A DNA stretch of 64,000 bases from the NCBI RefSeq assembly GCF_000189635.1, contig NW_002476413.1, positions 310,001 to 374,000 of the forward strand, written 5' to 3'. A model generated the notes under the pieces. That model worked only from the letters and a program-made list of their open reading frames with translations, was not told where the DNA came from and did no database searches. Source of the DNA: Tetrahymena thermophila SB210 (taxonomy: Eukaryota > Ciliophora > Oligohymenophorea > Hymenostomatida > Tetrahymenidae). Position numbers and translations under genes: made by a program. Shown in pieces: positions 11,388 to 23,010 of the stretch; positions within the stretch are counted from its first letter, which is position 1; each line of letters begins with the position of its first letter.

Positions 11388-14300
11388 TCAATTTTAATAA
11401 TTGAGAGTTTTATGACGATATTTTTATTTATTTTTGTCTACATGATTAGTGTTTTAGTACACTTGATTGTTTGCTAATCCTTGTAACTCAATATTCATAC
11501 TCTTAGAACCAGGAGGTTAATGTCCGAATTAAGAAGGATTGTGTCCTTGTTATCCATATTTGTATCCATGCATTTGGTTTGGTTCTTCATGTATTATTTC
11601 AGGAAAATCATTAGAATATAAAGGACTATATTTCCTTTAAGTTTAATAATTATTCTATGGAGATTTTAGTTAGTTATAGAAAATATTATTGTCATATCCT
11701 TAGAAAGCACGGAAAGTACCAGTAGAGTTTGATGAATGTCTTCTATGATGTCCAAGTGACTGTTTGTCCTCATCATTTAGAAGTTCTTCTATGAATTTTA
11801 AATTTTCATCTAGCTCGTTGTGAGATTCCTCGTGTACTTAATTGTTTATTTCAGATGGTTGATTACCAGTTATATTGATTGAAAAGTTGGTAAAACTTTA
11901 TGAAATTTAGGAGTTGTTATGGAAAAAAGAATCGTTTTTGAATTGAGGAGGAGATGAAAGGAAACTACTATTGCAACTATTGCTCATTAATTGCTTTTAA
12001 CCCTGTTGGTATTACTGTTATGGTTCGTATTTAGTATGTGGTGATTACATTTATTTTCCAGCCGCATTTTTATCTCCTGCCTAAGATGATTGACCTTATT
12101 ATTATTGTACTGATTATCCATAAGGATATGTCTACATACCATAGTTTTATTATGGTTACTAAGAAGAATTTTATTATTAAGTAGTTAAAGTTCCTTATAC
12201 TGAAGCAGATTGTTAATGAATTTTAGGATGCATAGCACGCATTGTTAATGGGTTCAGCTGAGAATTTTTTGAATAGATAATAAAATTATTTTGCTTTACT
12301 AAAATATCTGCAAAAGATTCAGTGTATTAAGTTAAAAATTCATTAAAGTTTTTGCATCCAAATAAACTAAACTAAAATATTGCATTTAGCTTCTAGTTAA
12401 GAAGCTCATTAAGTTTGTAAGACATCAAGCCGTATTAATTATCATTTAGAATGCTTTATATTGTGCTAATTACTTTGCTTCTGTAATCATCTAAATTGGA
12501 AAAAGTTCTTCCATTTGTCAAATTTTAAGCTTTTTTGCCATAATTATCAGGCTTTAAAGTACAAAATTTTTTATTATAGGAGTGAGGACTTAAATCGCGC
12601 TAGTTGTTAACGGTTTAAGTATTTGAAATTGATGGAATATTGTTTCCGGAGTTATTTTAATTTGTATTATTGTTTTGGTTATTATTGGATTAAGGCTATG
12701 GTGCAGATTGATATTCTTTACTTAAATTTTATTGCTCTTCCTAATCTTAGACATTAATTGCAGGAGAATTACCAAAGAATTTAGGAGCATTATTTTAAGA
12801 AGATTTAGGAATTCCAGATGGAGTAATTTTATTTATTCTGTTTTATTAAATTTACTGCTAACCATTTATAGATCCATTACTCTCACTATTTTGCATCTAT
12901 AACTAATTTATTGTCTACAAATTTCCACTCAAATTTTGCTATTTTATATAAATATAAATTTAAGTAAAATAAAATAAAAAATACACCTCCTTCTAAAATT
13001 AAATCTGTTTTTAAAATTATTTTTATATTATTTTTTAAACTAAGGGAGGTATTTGAAAAAATAAAGCTAAAGAAAATATTTACTTTTAAAACAGCTTATG
13101 CTTAAGTAGTGCCATCGTTTTCTATAATCACATCTGCAATAGTTTGTAAAAGAGATTTTAACTTAGGAAAACCTAGTTCATGCAAATCAAAAGTAAATTC
13201 TATTTTTTTTTGAATTAATTTTGGTAATCTAGCAAGACTAACTCCTCTTTTATTTTCAAGCAAGATTTCTAAAATTGTTGTTTTGATTAGTTATATTTTT
13301 TCTATTTATTCTTTTGATAATTTATCTTCGCTTACAGAAGGTTGCAAAACATGAGATACTGAGGCAGTAGCAGCAGCACCACTATTCTTGATAGATTTTT
13401 GTGAATCTGTCCTGTTTGTCATATCTCCTGCATTCACAAGAGAAGTTGTGTTATTTACTTCACTCTCTGCATGCTAATCTAAGACTGTAATATCCATGAC
13501 TTCATCAAAATCAAAGTTAGTAGGTTTAATTAATAAAGTTTTGTAGTAAACTAATATTCCTCTAGTTATAGCTTCCTAAACAAATAAGGAGAGCTTTCCT
13601 AAACTACAACTTCTTAGAGGCAGAGGTCCGCAGCATTTAAGCAGCTAGGCGCAGCCATATCTATTTAAATTATTAAAAGTTAAGTTATTTATATTTAAAA
13701 AAGAAAGATTTATTTATTTATATATTTATTTACCTTCCTCCTGGAATAGCTTTATTAATAGATTTTGGTGGACGCACTATTGTTTTCTTAGTAGATTTAG
13801 TATGAACATTTTCAACAGAAGAGGTCCATTTGTGTTTTTGTTTTATATTTCCTGCAGAGCTGCTTGTATTTAACGCATTCGGCTCGCTTTCTTAGAAGAA
13901 TTCTTTAATAAATTCAATGAATATTCTCCATAAATCTTTATCTTCATGCAAAATAGGACCATTATCTGAGTGAATCCATTCAATTGTATCTTTAACATAC
14001 ATAAGATAAGATTCTGTATTATTTAAAGGGTCTTTGAATTTTTTCAATTTCAAATTCAGAATGTTAGGCTTATTAAAGATAATGTCTCCATTAATATCAG
14101 CAAGAGATTTAATATATAGAATAACTCCATTCCAATATAACTGATTGATTTTCACTCCATAACATTCCTTGATTCTAGAAAGTACCATTTTTTCGTTTGG
14201 AGTCATTTCATCATTTCTAATGGAAATGATGATCCATATAACTACTTCAATCGATATTTAATTTAAATGGATGCTAATATATTGAATAGGATTTGAGTCT

Positions 14301-16291
14301 CCAAATTTTCTGATAGTGCTATGAATAACTTATTTTTATTCTAAGTTCTTTACTATTTTTTCTATGTTAACAAATTATCCTTTTCCTACTTCTTTTTGAT
14401 AATCTTCCCTAAATTTTTTACATAAAAATTCAAATAAGTTTAAAAATTCAAAAAATAAATATCATCTTAAATTGTAATTATTCTGAGTTAAAAAATTATT
14501 TTAATTTCTTACTTAAATGTTTCTAATTTTACAAGAAGATCTCCTTACTTGGCATGCTCGATAAGTATCTTTTTAGTTATTTCTTACTGAATATCTTTAC
14601 TATCAAAGTGACTAAAATCTTGATAGAGAGATATCTCTATAGGATTAACAGGGATGTTGTTTGCATTATTTTTTTAGCTCATGAATGAGGTATTTTCTTG
14701 CTCATCTCCAAAGCTAAATCCATGATCAACAGAAACATTAAAAGTCTTATTTTATCTAGAAGAGCTTATAATTTCAGAGAAATTTCGATTAACTGGATTT
14801 TAAGAAGGAGCCAGGTTAGGAGTTTAAAGCTAAGGATTACTTTCATCGTTATTCATTGTTGGGGTATTTCCATTATTTTCTGGATTGATTTTATACTAAT
14901 TAAATGAATTATACATATTATATGATTGATTTTAGTCATAAGAATTATCTATCGAAGCACTTACATTTGTGTTATTCAAAAAGTTTCCAACAAAAAATTG
15001 TTATTGTTAACCTAAATTTTATCCGCTACTGCTGGCTTATTACAAATTTTATTAGTTTTACTATTAATTTTAATACTGCTGACCATAGTTTTAAGCCATA
15101 TTTGCTGGTATCATAGGAATTTAGCAAGGACTACTTAGAGGTTACTGAGTTTGCTAAAAGCCTATTGGCTACTATTATTGACCTACTGGTTAGGTGTAAA
15201 ACTACTAATACTATTGCTATTGTAAAACCTGCTAATTTAAATTTTATTACTATTAATTATTTGGTTGAGAGAAAAATTATGGCTACTAGTCTTGCAAACG
15301 AGGAGACTACATTTATTACTACATTTGCATTATCATATAAAGCATTTGTTATTGTTAATTGTCATCTAACTATTTATTACCTCCACTCATGAGCATTCCG
15401 CTTTATCCATCAGAAAATGTGAATGTGTCACCTATTTTCTAAGCCATCATATTTGAGTTTTGTCCTTACTACATGAAGTTTACTGATTTATTAGTTTATG
15501 AGCTTGGTGTGCCTTACCCAAAAGTCAAGCTTGATAGATTAGGATTTAGCCCATTTGGGGTAGAGGGAAGTTAAAATTGTTGCTATTGCTACTACTACTA
15601 CTACTACTAATATTGCTATTGATAATTTCCTATCGTTTAATTACCCTATGCATTAACAATGGGTAGATTAAGGGGAGGATTTGCAAAGTTGTTCTACTGC
15701 TGTAATTGTTTTTTTGAAGGAGTTATATCTTGATTCTAATTTTGCATTTAAAAATACTATTGCTAATTTTGAACTGCTTGGCTATTGAAATATTGCTATT
15801 ATTAAACTTGTTGAGTTTGCTAGGTCTAGCCCTTACTTTCCCCCTTTACTTAAATATTCTCCCTTTTATGCAAAAGTCTTTTTCCTCTATTATGAATTCT
15901 TAAGTCACACTACTTACAGAGTTTTTATCCACAATTGCGACAAAAAACTGCTGAAATATGTTCATCACATTCCTCACATTCATCATTTTCATTTTAATTA
16001 TTACCTTAAACATCTTACATCATTAGCGAATTGTTATTACTAAATCCGCTTACATCATTTAAACTTTTATCGTTTCCTTCATTTTCATGCTAGTTATTTG
16101 GGTTGCCTTGCTGTATCAAATTAGGATTATCTGCTCATTAAAATAAGTCAAATTAAAAAGAGTTTATCCAAAATATTTATTTTACTTCCTCTGCTATTGT
16201 TCAACCTTCCGTTTGTAGAAGTTGGTGTCTCATTATAATCCGCATCACTTTAAGTTCCCACAATTTTGATTTGCTTATCTTGAAAACTCAT
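11388..16291 (-). CDS. B-box zinc finger / twin LOTUS (OST-HTH) domain protein
   Basis: Five exons: 16291-16186, 16130-14513, 14408-13734, 13660-13084 and 12896-11388. Introns of 55, 104, 73 and 187 bp have GTAAA or GTAAG donors and CAG/TAG acceptors; all phases agree, giving 1,494 residues. Residues 87-123 form a B-box: C87xxC90, C99xxC102, C107xxC110, H115, H123. A Gln/Asn/Ser-rich stretch of about 400 residues follows. Residues about 565-710 form a conserved-looking domain (IRKFGDSNPIQYISIHLNQI, then DEMTPNEKMVLSRIKE). A Cys-rich patch near 802-818 (RYGCAQLLKCCGPLPLRSC) may be the OST-HTH-associated region. LOTUS-like modules lie at about 915-990 and 1120-1210 (LMSYKLNELL...FGCKNFNEFL). 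LOTUS domains bind RNA (G-quadruplexes) or Vasa-type helicases, and this protein is probably an RNA-granule factor. The last exon begins with ATG and could be mistaken for a separate gene, but the splice is in phase. Confidence 0.85.
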
Positions 16292-18555
16292 AGACTGAAA
16301 TATTTAATTTCACTTAGGATTTAGTTTTTTTCAAAAGTCAATGATATCACTTATCGTGTGATTAATCTGTATACTTGGTGTAAAAATTATGTCTAGACTA
16401 TTTTTATAATAGCTTTGATCTATTTTTCTTGGTGTTTATTTAATATATTCTTTCTTCTTTCTTATTCACTTAATTTCTTTATTTGTTTGTTTTTAGTTAA
16501 TAATCTTTACAAAATTTCTTTTCGCTTGTATAGCTACTTAAATAATTATAATAATAAATATTTTTTTGGTTTATAAGAATTATCAATTGAAAATATTATT
16601 TAATTGTCTCTTTATTTATTAACAATTAATAGAGCTTCTTTCTGATTCTTCTTAGTAGTCTTTACTAAATCAATTAAATCAAAACCTTTCGTTTCTTTGT
16701 TTGATTCTTTGCTAGTTTGCAAAATGAAAGTACTTTATTTGAAATATTTCTAAGATGCTTTTCATAAACAATTAATTATAAAGGCCTTTGACTGGATTTT
16801 CTTGAATTGCTATCAATTTCGAATCCAATCTGTCTGTTTCTTTATACAAATTTAAAATTCTTGCTTTTATTTGCTATCAAAGTAAAATTATATTTTTAAA
16901 TTTAACACTTTTTGGAGATAGTATAGTTTGTGCTTTCTTTTAATAAAAGCAACAATATTGATCGATGATGCCTTTTATTATACAAAATTGCTACTCTTTG
17001 TTTGTATTTATTAACTATTAAAGAAAAAAATTGAATTCTTTAAAATTTTGCATATCTACTCTTCAAAATTTTTGATTAAAGTCACTCAGCAAATTAATTT
17101 TCTTAAGATTTTTATTAACTTATAAATAATGATTGGTTTCAATGTACTTTTGTCGTTCCTAAAAATAAAATTTACTTTTTTATTTATCAATTTTAATTAA
17201 GGATGTTTGTTATTTATCTATCTATTAATCAATCTATCTCAATTATTTTTTCGAATGGTTTTTTTACTTCTAAAAAATATTAAATTTTGTAAGTAAAATA
17301 ATCATGTAATACATTTTAATTAAATAGTTCCATTTTAAAATGAATTACAACATTTGTTATAATAGTTTTTAAGTGAGAAAAGTTAAAAAAAGAAGGTTTC
17401 CATTGAAAAAATAAAAAGATCATCAGTGATGAATTTAAATTTTATCTATAATATTTATTTTATTAATTAATTTACCTTCTACTGGTAGTAAGATTTTTTC
17501 AATTTTCTTTTTCTATTACTTTGATATATTCAAAAATTATGTTTTAAATAATAACAATGATAGAAAATAAGTTAATAACGAATATATAATCTTAACTTTT
17601 TTATCTACGATGACTCACATTAAGCAAACTATTAAATGAATCATAATTAAAAAGGCATTTTAAGAATTACTTTTCTATATAAAATTTAGATTAAATTATA
17701 AAACTATCATAATATAAATAAATACAAACTTACATAATTTAGCAAAATAATAGAAAATAAGTTCTTTTTTAAATTTAAATGTTGAATAAACGTTGATAAA
17801 TGATAAAATTGTAAATTCGCAATATTTTTTGTAATTAAATTCAATGAATACAATCAAAAAGCATAGAATAATTATTTGTCTAGCAGTGGAACTTTTGATT
17901 AATTAGGAAAAGAAAATCATTCAAAATAAATACTACTAAGTATAAAAACAACATTTTATTACAAAGTATTTTTTGCTTTTAATATTTAATCTTTTTATTA
18001 AATTGAATTGACTTTGATTGAAGATTAAAAATTTTCATAAATAATAATAAATATTAAAATTGCTTTTTAACACTTTTGATAATTAAACTTCTTTCAATAA
18101 TTTTGAAAAAAATTAATAATAAAAAAATTGTTATATAAATAATTTTGATATATGAAATTTTACAAATCACAAACTGTTGAATTTCAAATTAAATCTAATC
18201 AAAGTTGAATTATGAAAATCAAAAATAAAAATAAATTGTGCAATATTGAAAATTATATTTCAAACAATTTAATTAAATATGTTGTTTAGTTTTTTTTGTT
18301 TTCTTCATTTTTTATTATTTATTATTTTTATTTTCTTCATTTTTATGATTTATTTATTTATTTATTTGTTTTTTTTATTTTTTATCTGCTTTTGTGTTTA
18401 AGTAATTAATGCTTATTAATTTTTCTCTAATCTGATTCTCTTATGTGGTAAGGTTTGTGCTTTTACAAATTTTATTTTTTTAACTTTTTATTTTATTTTT
18501 ATTTTTATTTAAATTTTCTTTTTATTTATTTCTTCTTGGTAGTTTGTTAGGTACC
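16292..18555. other. Intergenic, AT-rich
   Basis: No supported gene. The first about 150 bases upstream of the B-box/LOTUS start are likely 5' leader. The 18280-18540 stretch is T-rich (long runs of TTTATT), an abrupt shift in strand bias just before the structured island at 18556. Confidence 0.45.
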
Positions 18556-19026
18556 TATTTTTTTTTTAAGGAAAGAGCGCACAACACCTCAAGAGCATTT
18601 CTTTCTCACTTTTTATGATTATAAAATCATTAAAGGAGTCCAAAATCAAAAGAGGGAATAGAAGAGGTGGAAGAGAAGTGGATGTTTTTTTTTTAGTATC
18701 CGGGAGCACCTAGAAAATTTAGCTTTTTTGAGTCCAAAGGAAATTTACATCGAAATCCTGGATTAAAAAACTTAATTTTTAGCCAATTCTCGAGGTCTTT
18801 AACCGGATACCCTTTTCCATTTAATGATCATTTGTTAACTATTTAAAAACTTGATGGGGAGTGGTCGCAAAAGTGAATGACAGACTCCGGGTATTAAAAA
18901 TTTAAGGCGATCATTATAATGGAATTTTTGGATTCGGAAGAATCATCCTAATCTCCACGGTTATGTTGTGGTTTATTTGCTCACTACAAGTAAATGAATT
19001 TGGTTGTGTAGTGAGATCTATCTAAT
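18556..19026. ncRNA. Candidate structured non-coding RNA, identity unknown
   Basis: About 470 bp with clearly more G and C than its surroundings, yet no long frame in the ciliate code. It contains pairable segments: GTATCCGG at 18696-18703 with CCGGATAC at 18803-18810, and alternatively GGATACCC (18805-18812) with GGGTAT near 18889. There is a tight GATTC-GGAA-GAATC hairpin at 18931-18944 and a 9-bp terminal stem (18980-18988 with 19007-19015). A GGAATTTTTGG stretch just before the GGAA hairpin looks like an Sm-site. T-rich runs flank both ends; TTTTTT at 19027 could terminate Pol III if the plus strand is transcribed. I compared it from memory with SRP RNA, RNase P/MRP, U3, 7SK and telomerase RNA and found no convincing match. 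Strand is undecided, with plus slightly favoured. Confidence 0.45.
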
Positions 19027-20470
19027 TTTTTATTTTTCTAATTATTTAGAAATTAATTAATTATTTGATTTTCCCCTTTTAATTTTTGTAAATATAATTA
19101 ATTTTTTTTCCTTTAATTTAAATTTCCTTTTTTGGAGGCAATAATTAAAATTGTAGTTAAATAAATAAATATTTAGAAGATAAAAACTTAGGAGCTTATT
19201 GATATATACATAATATAGATTTTTTAAATAAAATAAAGAAACCTCATTCTGTATTTTTTTTTTTGATAACATGAACATTTTGAAAACTTGATTTGATTTA
19301 AAAAGTATTTTTAGTTGAAAAATATATCATTTTATAACAATAAATAATAATTCTAATTTTATGAACAAATGCTTAAGTTTAATTCAAGTTAATTTATGAA
19401 TGCTTTACAATAAATTGAAATATAAAAAATAATCTCTTTAAAACATATATATTACATAGAGCAAATAAATTAATTACAAACAATAATTATTTATATCAAT
19501 TTTTAAAGATATTTTAAAAATAATACTTTAAGTTAAAAATAAAAAAATATATTTACTTTGGTTAATATTTTGAATTTTACAAAAGATTATATTTAATTTA
19601 GAATTAAATATCACTAATTAAAAGAGATATCATCAATACTAGGAAGGAATAAAGAATTAATTTAATTATTAATAAACCAAAATATTAATTTTTTTTATAT
19701 TAATAATGTAGAGTGAAATGCCTATTTAATTTACAAAAGGCGAAATGTAATATATCTTAATAAAATAAAAAGCTTAAAACAGCTTTATTTTTGAGTTTTA
19801 GAAAGCTTTAAATTCGTAAAATGTAAAATTTCTAATAATAGATACCATATATTCTCATAATATGTCATTTATTTTGAAAAAAATAAATTTTTAATTTTAT
19901 TAAATGTAAAAAAACACGATATAAAACTATCTTTTTGTAAATTTGTATGGCAACTTACTCTATCTATCAATTTAATACTTATTTATTATCAAATGTTTGT
20001 TTTATAAAATAAGTTAATCTCTAGAATAAATAAATGATTGAATTGGCTATGAATTTTTTCATATAAACAAAACTATTAAATATAATGTCTTACATGTATG
20101 CATGAATGTGTTTATTTATTTGGTTATAATTAAGGTATTTAAACATTTTTTAATATAATTAAAATAATTAGCCTAAAGAAATTAAATATTTCTTAAACTA
20201 AATGATAAATTTATGTATAAAAAATCTTTTATTATTAATATTATTTTAAATTTTAAATTATTGTTTGTTTATCTTCTTAATGTTTAAATTAAAGAGAGAT
20301 AATATAAAAATATTGTTAAACTGCACTATTCATTATTGCTTAGCCAGTTTTAGTTTGTTAGTGAGTAATTTTTTTTGTTTATTTAATTATTTACTTTCTT
20401 TCTTATATTTTTTATTTAAAATTTCTTTATGGATTTACTAGGATTTTATGATGATAAGAAATCAATTATT
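19027..20470. other. Intergenic, AT-rich
   Basis: Nothing supportable. Very low complexity with A/T runs; the last part lies downstream of the minus-strand gene that ends at 20471 and is probably its 3' UTR and terminator region. Confidence 0.45.
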
Positions 20471-22686
20471 TCAAGCAAAAACCATTTTAAATTCATCTGA
20501 AATTGCAAATTACTTTAGATTAAGAGAGTTAAGGGTTTGTATTTTTCTAGAAGTTCTTTCTTGCAGAAGTTGTGCAGAAAGAAGGTTGCTACTGTTAGTG
20601 TTTTATAGTTATAAAGTAGGTACTTCCGATATTGCTGAGTTAGATCCGTTAGCAGGGTTATCTAAATTACTACTGCTAAAAAGATTTTACAATGTGCTGA
20701 TTCTTTGATTGTTGAAACCGTTTGAATTAGATTAATTATAAATGTTAGAGTTGTTGCTTAGAGCTTTAGAAAATAATTAATTTGTACTGTAGGCTTTTAA
20801 TGTAGAACTTTGCTGTTCAGAGCTATCTCTTCTTTTAGAATTAATTGACTCTTATATATTCGATTGTATTTCAGAGACTGAATTTATTTTAATACTGTTA
20901 AATGTGTTAGAGCCATATTTTGAATCAACATTCTTGTAGCTTTCTAACTCGCTGATAGAAAACCCTTTTAAGTCTTGAACTCCAAGGGATGAGTCTCTTT
21001 CTTTTACTTATCTTTAATTTAAATTTGTAAAATCAGGTTTATTTTCATTATTTGCATTAAAATCAGTCAATCTATAAGGCTGTATTTCAAATCCCTTAGA
21101 CTCGCTACTAAAGTTAGGCACAAATTTCTTAGTTAAAGGAGATGTAACAGCACTTCCTGTGAATGAGGGTCCACCTTTAGAATTAACTATAGGTGTAATT
21201 TTAGGGGATTTTTATTTCAATAAATCTAAATCATTTTCAGACTTTAATTTATCTTTATTATAAAAAAAAAGTTTATATTTGACTTAAATTGAATTTTTTA
21301 CTTAAAGGAATAGTAGTGTTCTCAGAATGAATTGAGGTGTCTAACCTAACTTAAGAGTGGTTCTAAATTCCAACAATATCAGAGTCTCTCTTAGTAAACT
21401 CAGTTGGTTGAGGAGATTTTATTCTATATTTAAAGGTTTCTTCTGATGTCTTTGACATAATATCTTGCTCTTTCTATTGATTTTTTTGATTCTATGTTGT
21501 ATCATTCAATGAAATTTCTCTCTTCTAAACAATATAATTCTTTTAAGTCCTCTTATTTTGCTCAGTATTAAAATATTCATTCATTTGGTACTAAAAATAT
21601 TTTTAAACAATATAAAATAAAATAAATTATTAAAATAAAATGTGAATTTTATTAAAAAAATAAAATAAAAATTATTAACAGGTAAATCAGAAACTAAATT
21701 TCATTAAAAATAGCATTCTTTAAATAAAATAAAATTTATTTTTTATAGAAAATTTAATAAAAAATTTATTTGAAATTATTAATTCTAAATTATTTTTTAT
21801 TTTATTTTTTGAATTATTTGAAAAAAATAACTTTAAAATGAATTACATTATTTTTAGAGGAGTTTGAGTCGAAAACGGGTGGTGGAGAAAGGAATCTAAT
21901 TTAGCTACTATTATTGCTAGCACCTTAGCTAGAAGATCTATCTAAAGTTGGAGAAAGGAGCTTTTTAAGATCATAATTATTTTAGCTGCTTGTTTCGCTA
22001 TTGTTAATATTATGAGATAGCGTATTTGATGTAAGTGGAGGTTTAGAAGAGCTATTACTATTGCTGTTATTATTGTTGAGGTATTTTTGAGTAATTTATC
22101 TAATTTCGAAATCTTTCATAGGAGTATTCATAGCTGATGAATTGCTATCAAATTTATAGCTGCTTGAGTGCTAAAATGAATTTTAATTTTTAGCAGACAT
22201 GCTGGCAGATTAAGGTTACAGATTTAAATTTATATATCCTTACTCTTAATTACGAGTTGTTGAAGAATTTATAAGTTTAGGAGAAGCGATCTATCTGATG
22301 CTTTCTTAAATTCTATTTGTTTTACTTTTGCTAAATTAATTAGAAAATCCCCCTAATGTTTCTTAACTTTGAATTCCCTAAGGAGTATTATCAATTAAAT
22401 TATTTATATTTCCTATTTCGCTTCGATTTTAAACAGTGTAATTTTAGAACTTTTTAATCATGTCATCTTAATTATTCTACAATGTATTGCTTGAAGATCT
22501 CAAACTCATAGGAGTAGGGATATGACTATTTCTTTTAGGTGACACATTTCCCAAATCTTCTGAATTCTGTCTAGGTTTTTCTATTAAAAATGAATTAATT
22601 TAATTAAAACTCGTAAAGAGATATTGATAAAATTTATCTATTTTTTAAGCTTTTTCAAGAAAATTTAATAAAATCTCATTAACCAT
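20471..22686 (-). CDS. Ser/Asn/Gln-rich protein of unknown function, 636 residues
   Basis: Three exons: 22686-21847, 21590-21302 and 21252-20471; introns of 256 bp (GTAATT...TTTTTAG) and 49 bp (GTAAAA...ATAAAG). Phases sum to 637 codons including TGA. The N-terminal about 40 residues are a plausible amphipathic helix (MVNEILLNFLEKAQKIDKFY). The rest is low-complexity Ser, Asn, Gln and Pro with recurring SP and TP dipeptides (SPKR, IKSPQP, ITSP types), suggesting a disordered, phosphorylated scaffold. The start sits in the A-rich AAAATGG context common for ciliate start codons. Exon 2 starts with an internal ATG that could be mistaken for a gene start. No family recognised. A fusion with the upstream gene at 23011-24943 was considered; no good acceptor precedes this ATG. 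Confidence 0.7.
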
Positions 22687-23010
22687 TTTGTTTTTTTAAA
22701 GAAAGATTAATTTATTATAAATAAAAGTATTTTATAAAGCAATTAGATAAATAGAGAGATAATTTAGCTTTTATTTTAAATCTAAACTTATATTTTTCAA
22801 ATTTATGTTTCAATTAATAGGATTTTTTCTTTAAAAAATTACTTATTTTTTTAATCAAAATCTTTAAAGATTTTAAGTGTGCAATCAGTAATGATTATTA
22901 TTTGGATTTTTATAATCAAAGATAGTTTTTTGTCAAAATGAAAAGTGAAATAACAAAGATATTTTTTGACAATATTCAATGATTTAAATCCTAAAATTAT
23001 AAAAAAAGAT
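22687..23010. other. Intergenic between two minus-strand genes
   Basis: About 320 bp of A/T-rich DNA with no supported exon. It presumably holds the 3' UTR of the upstream gene and the promoter of the 22686 gene. Confidence 0.45.

Noticed and set aside
14698-15392. Three successive plus-strand frames
   Set aside because: All are antisense of the Gln/Asn-rich exon 2 of the B-box/LOTUS gene.
13084-16291. Treating the last exon (11388-12896) as its own LOTUS gene
   Set aside because: It does start with ATG, but the 187-bp intron before it has GTAAAT/TTATAG ends and preserves phase 0, and the upstream frame has no good stop at its natural end.
18556-19026. Assigning the island to SRP RNA, RNase P/MRP, U3, 7SK or telomerase RNA
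   Set aside because: Short resemblances exist (an ACAGACTC string, a GATCATTT string, a GGAA loop), but the diagnostic cores of those RNAs are absent or in the wrong context; no CAACCCCAA-type template was found.
20448-20708. Plus-strand 86-codon frame rich in Leu/Arg
   Set aside because: It is antisense to the last exon of the minus-strand Ser/Asn/Gln-rich gene, whose frame and TGA are consistent; antisense of Ser/Asn/Gln codons gives such text.
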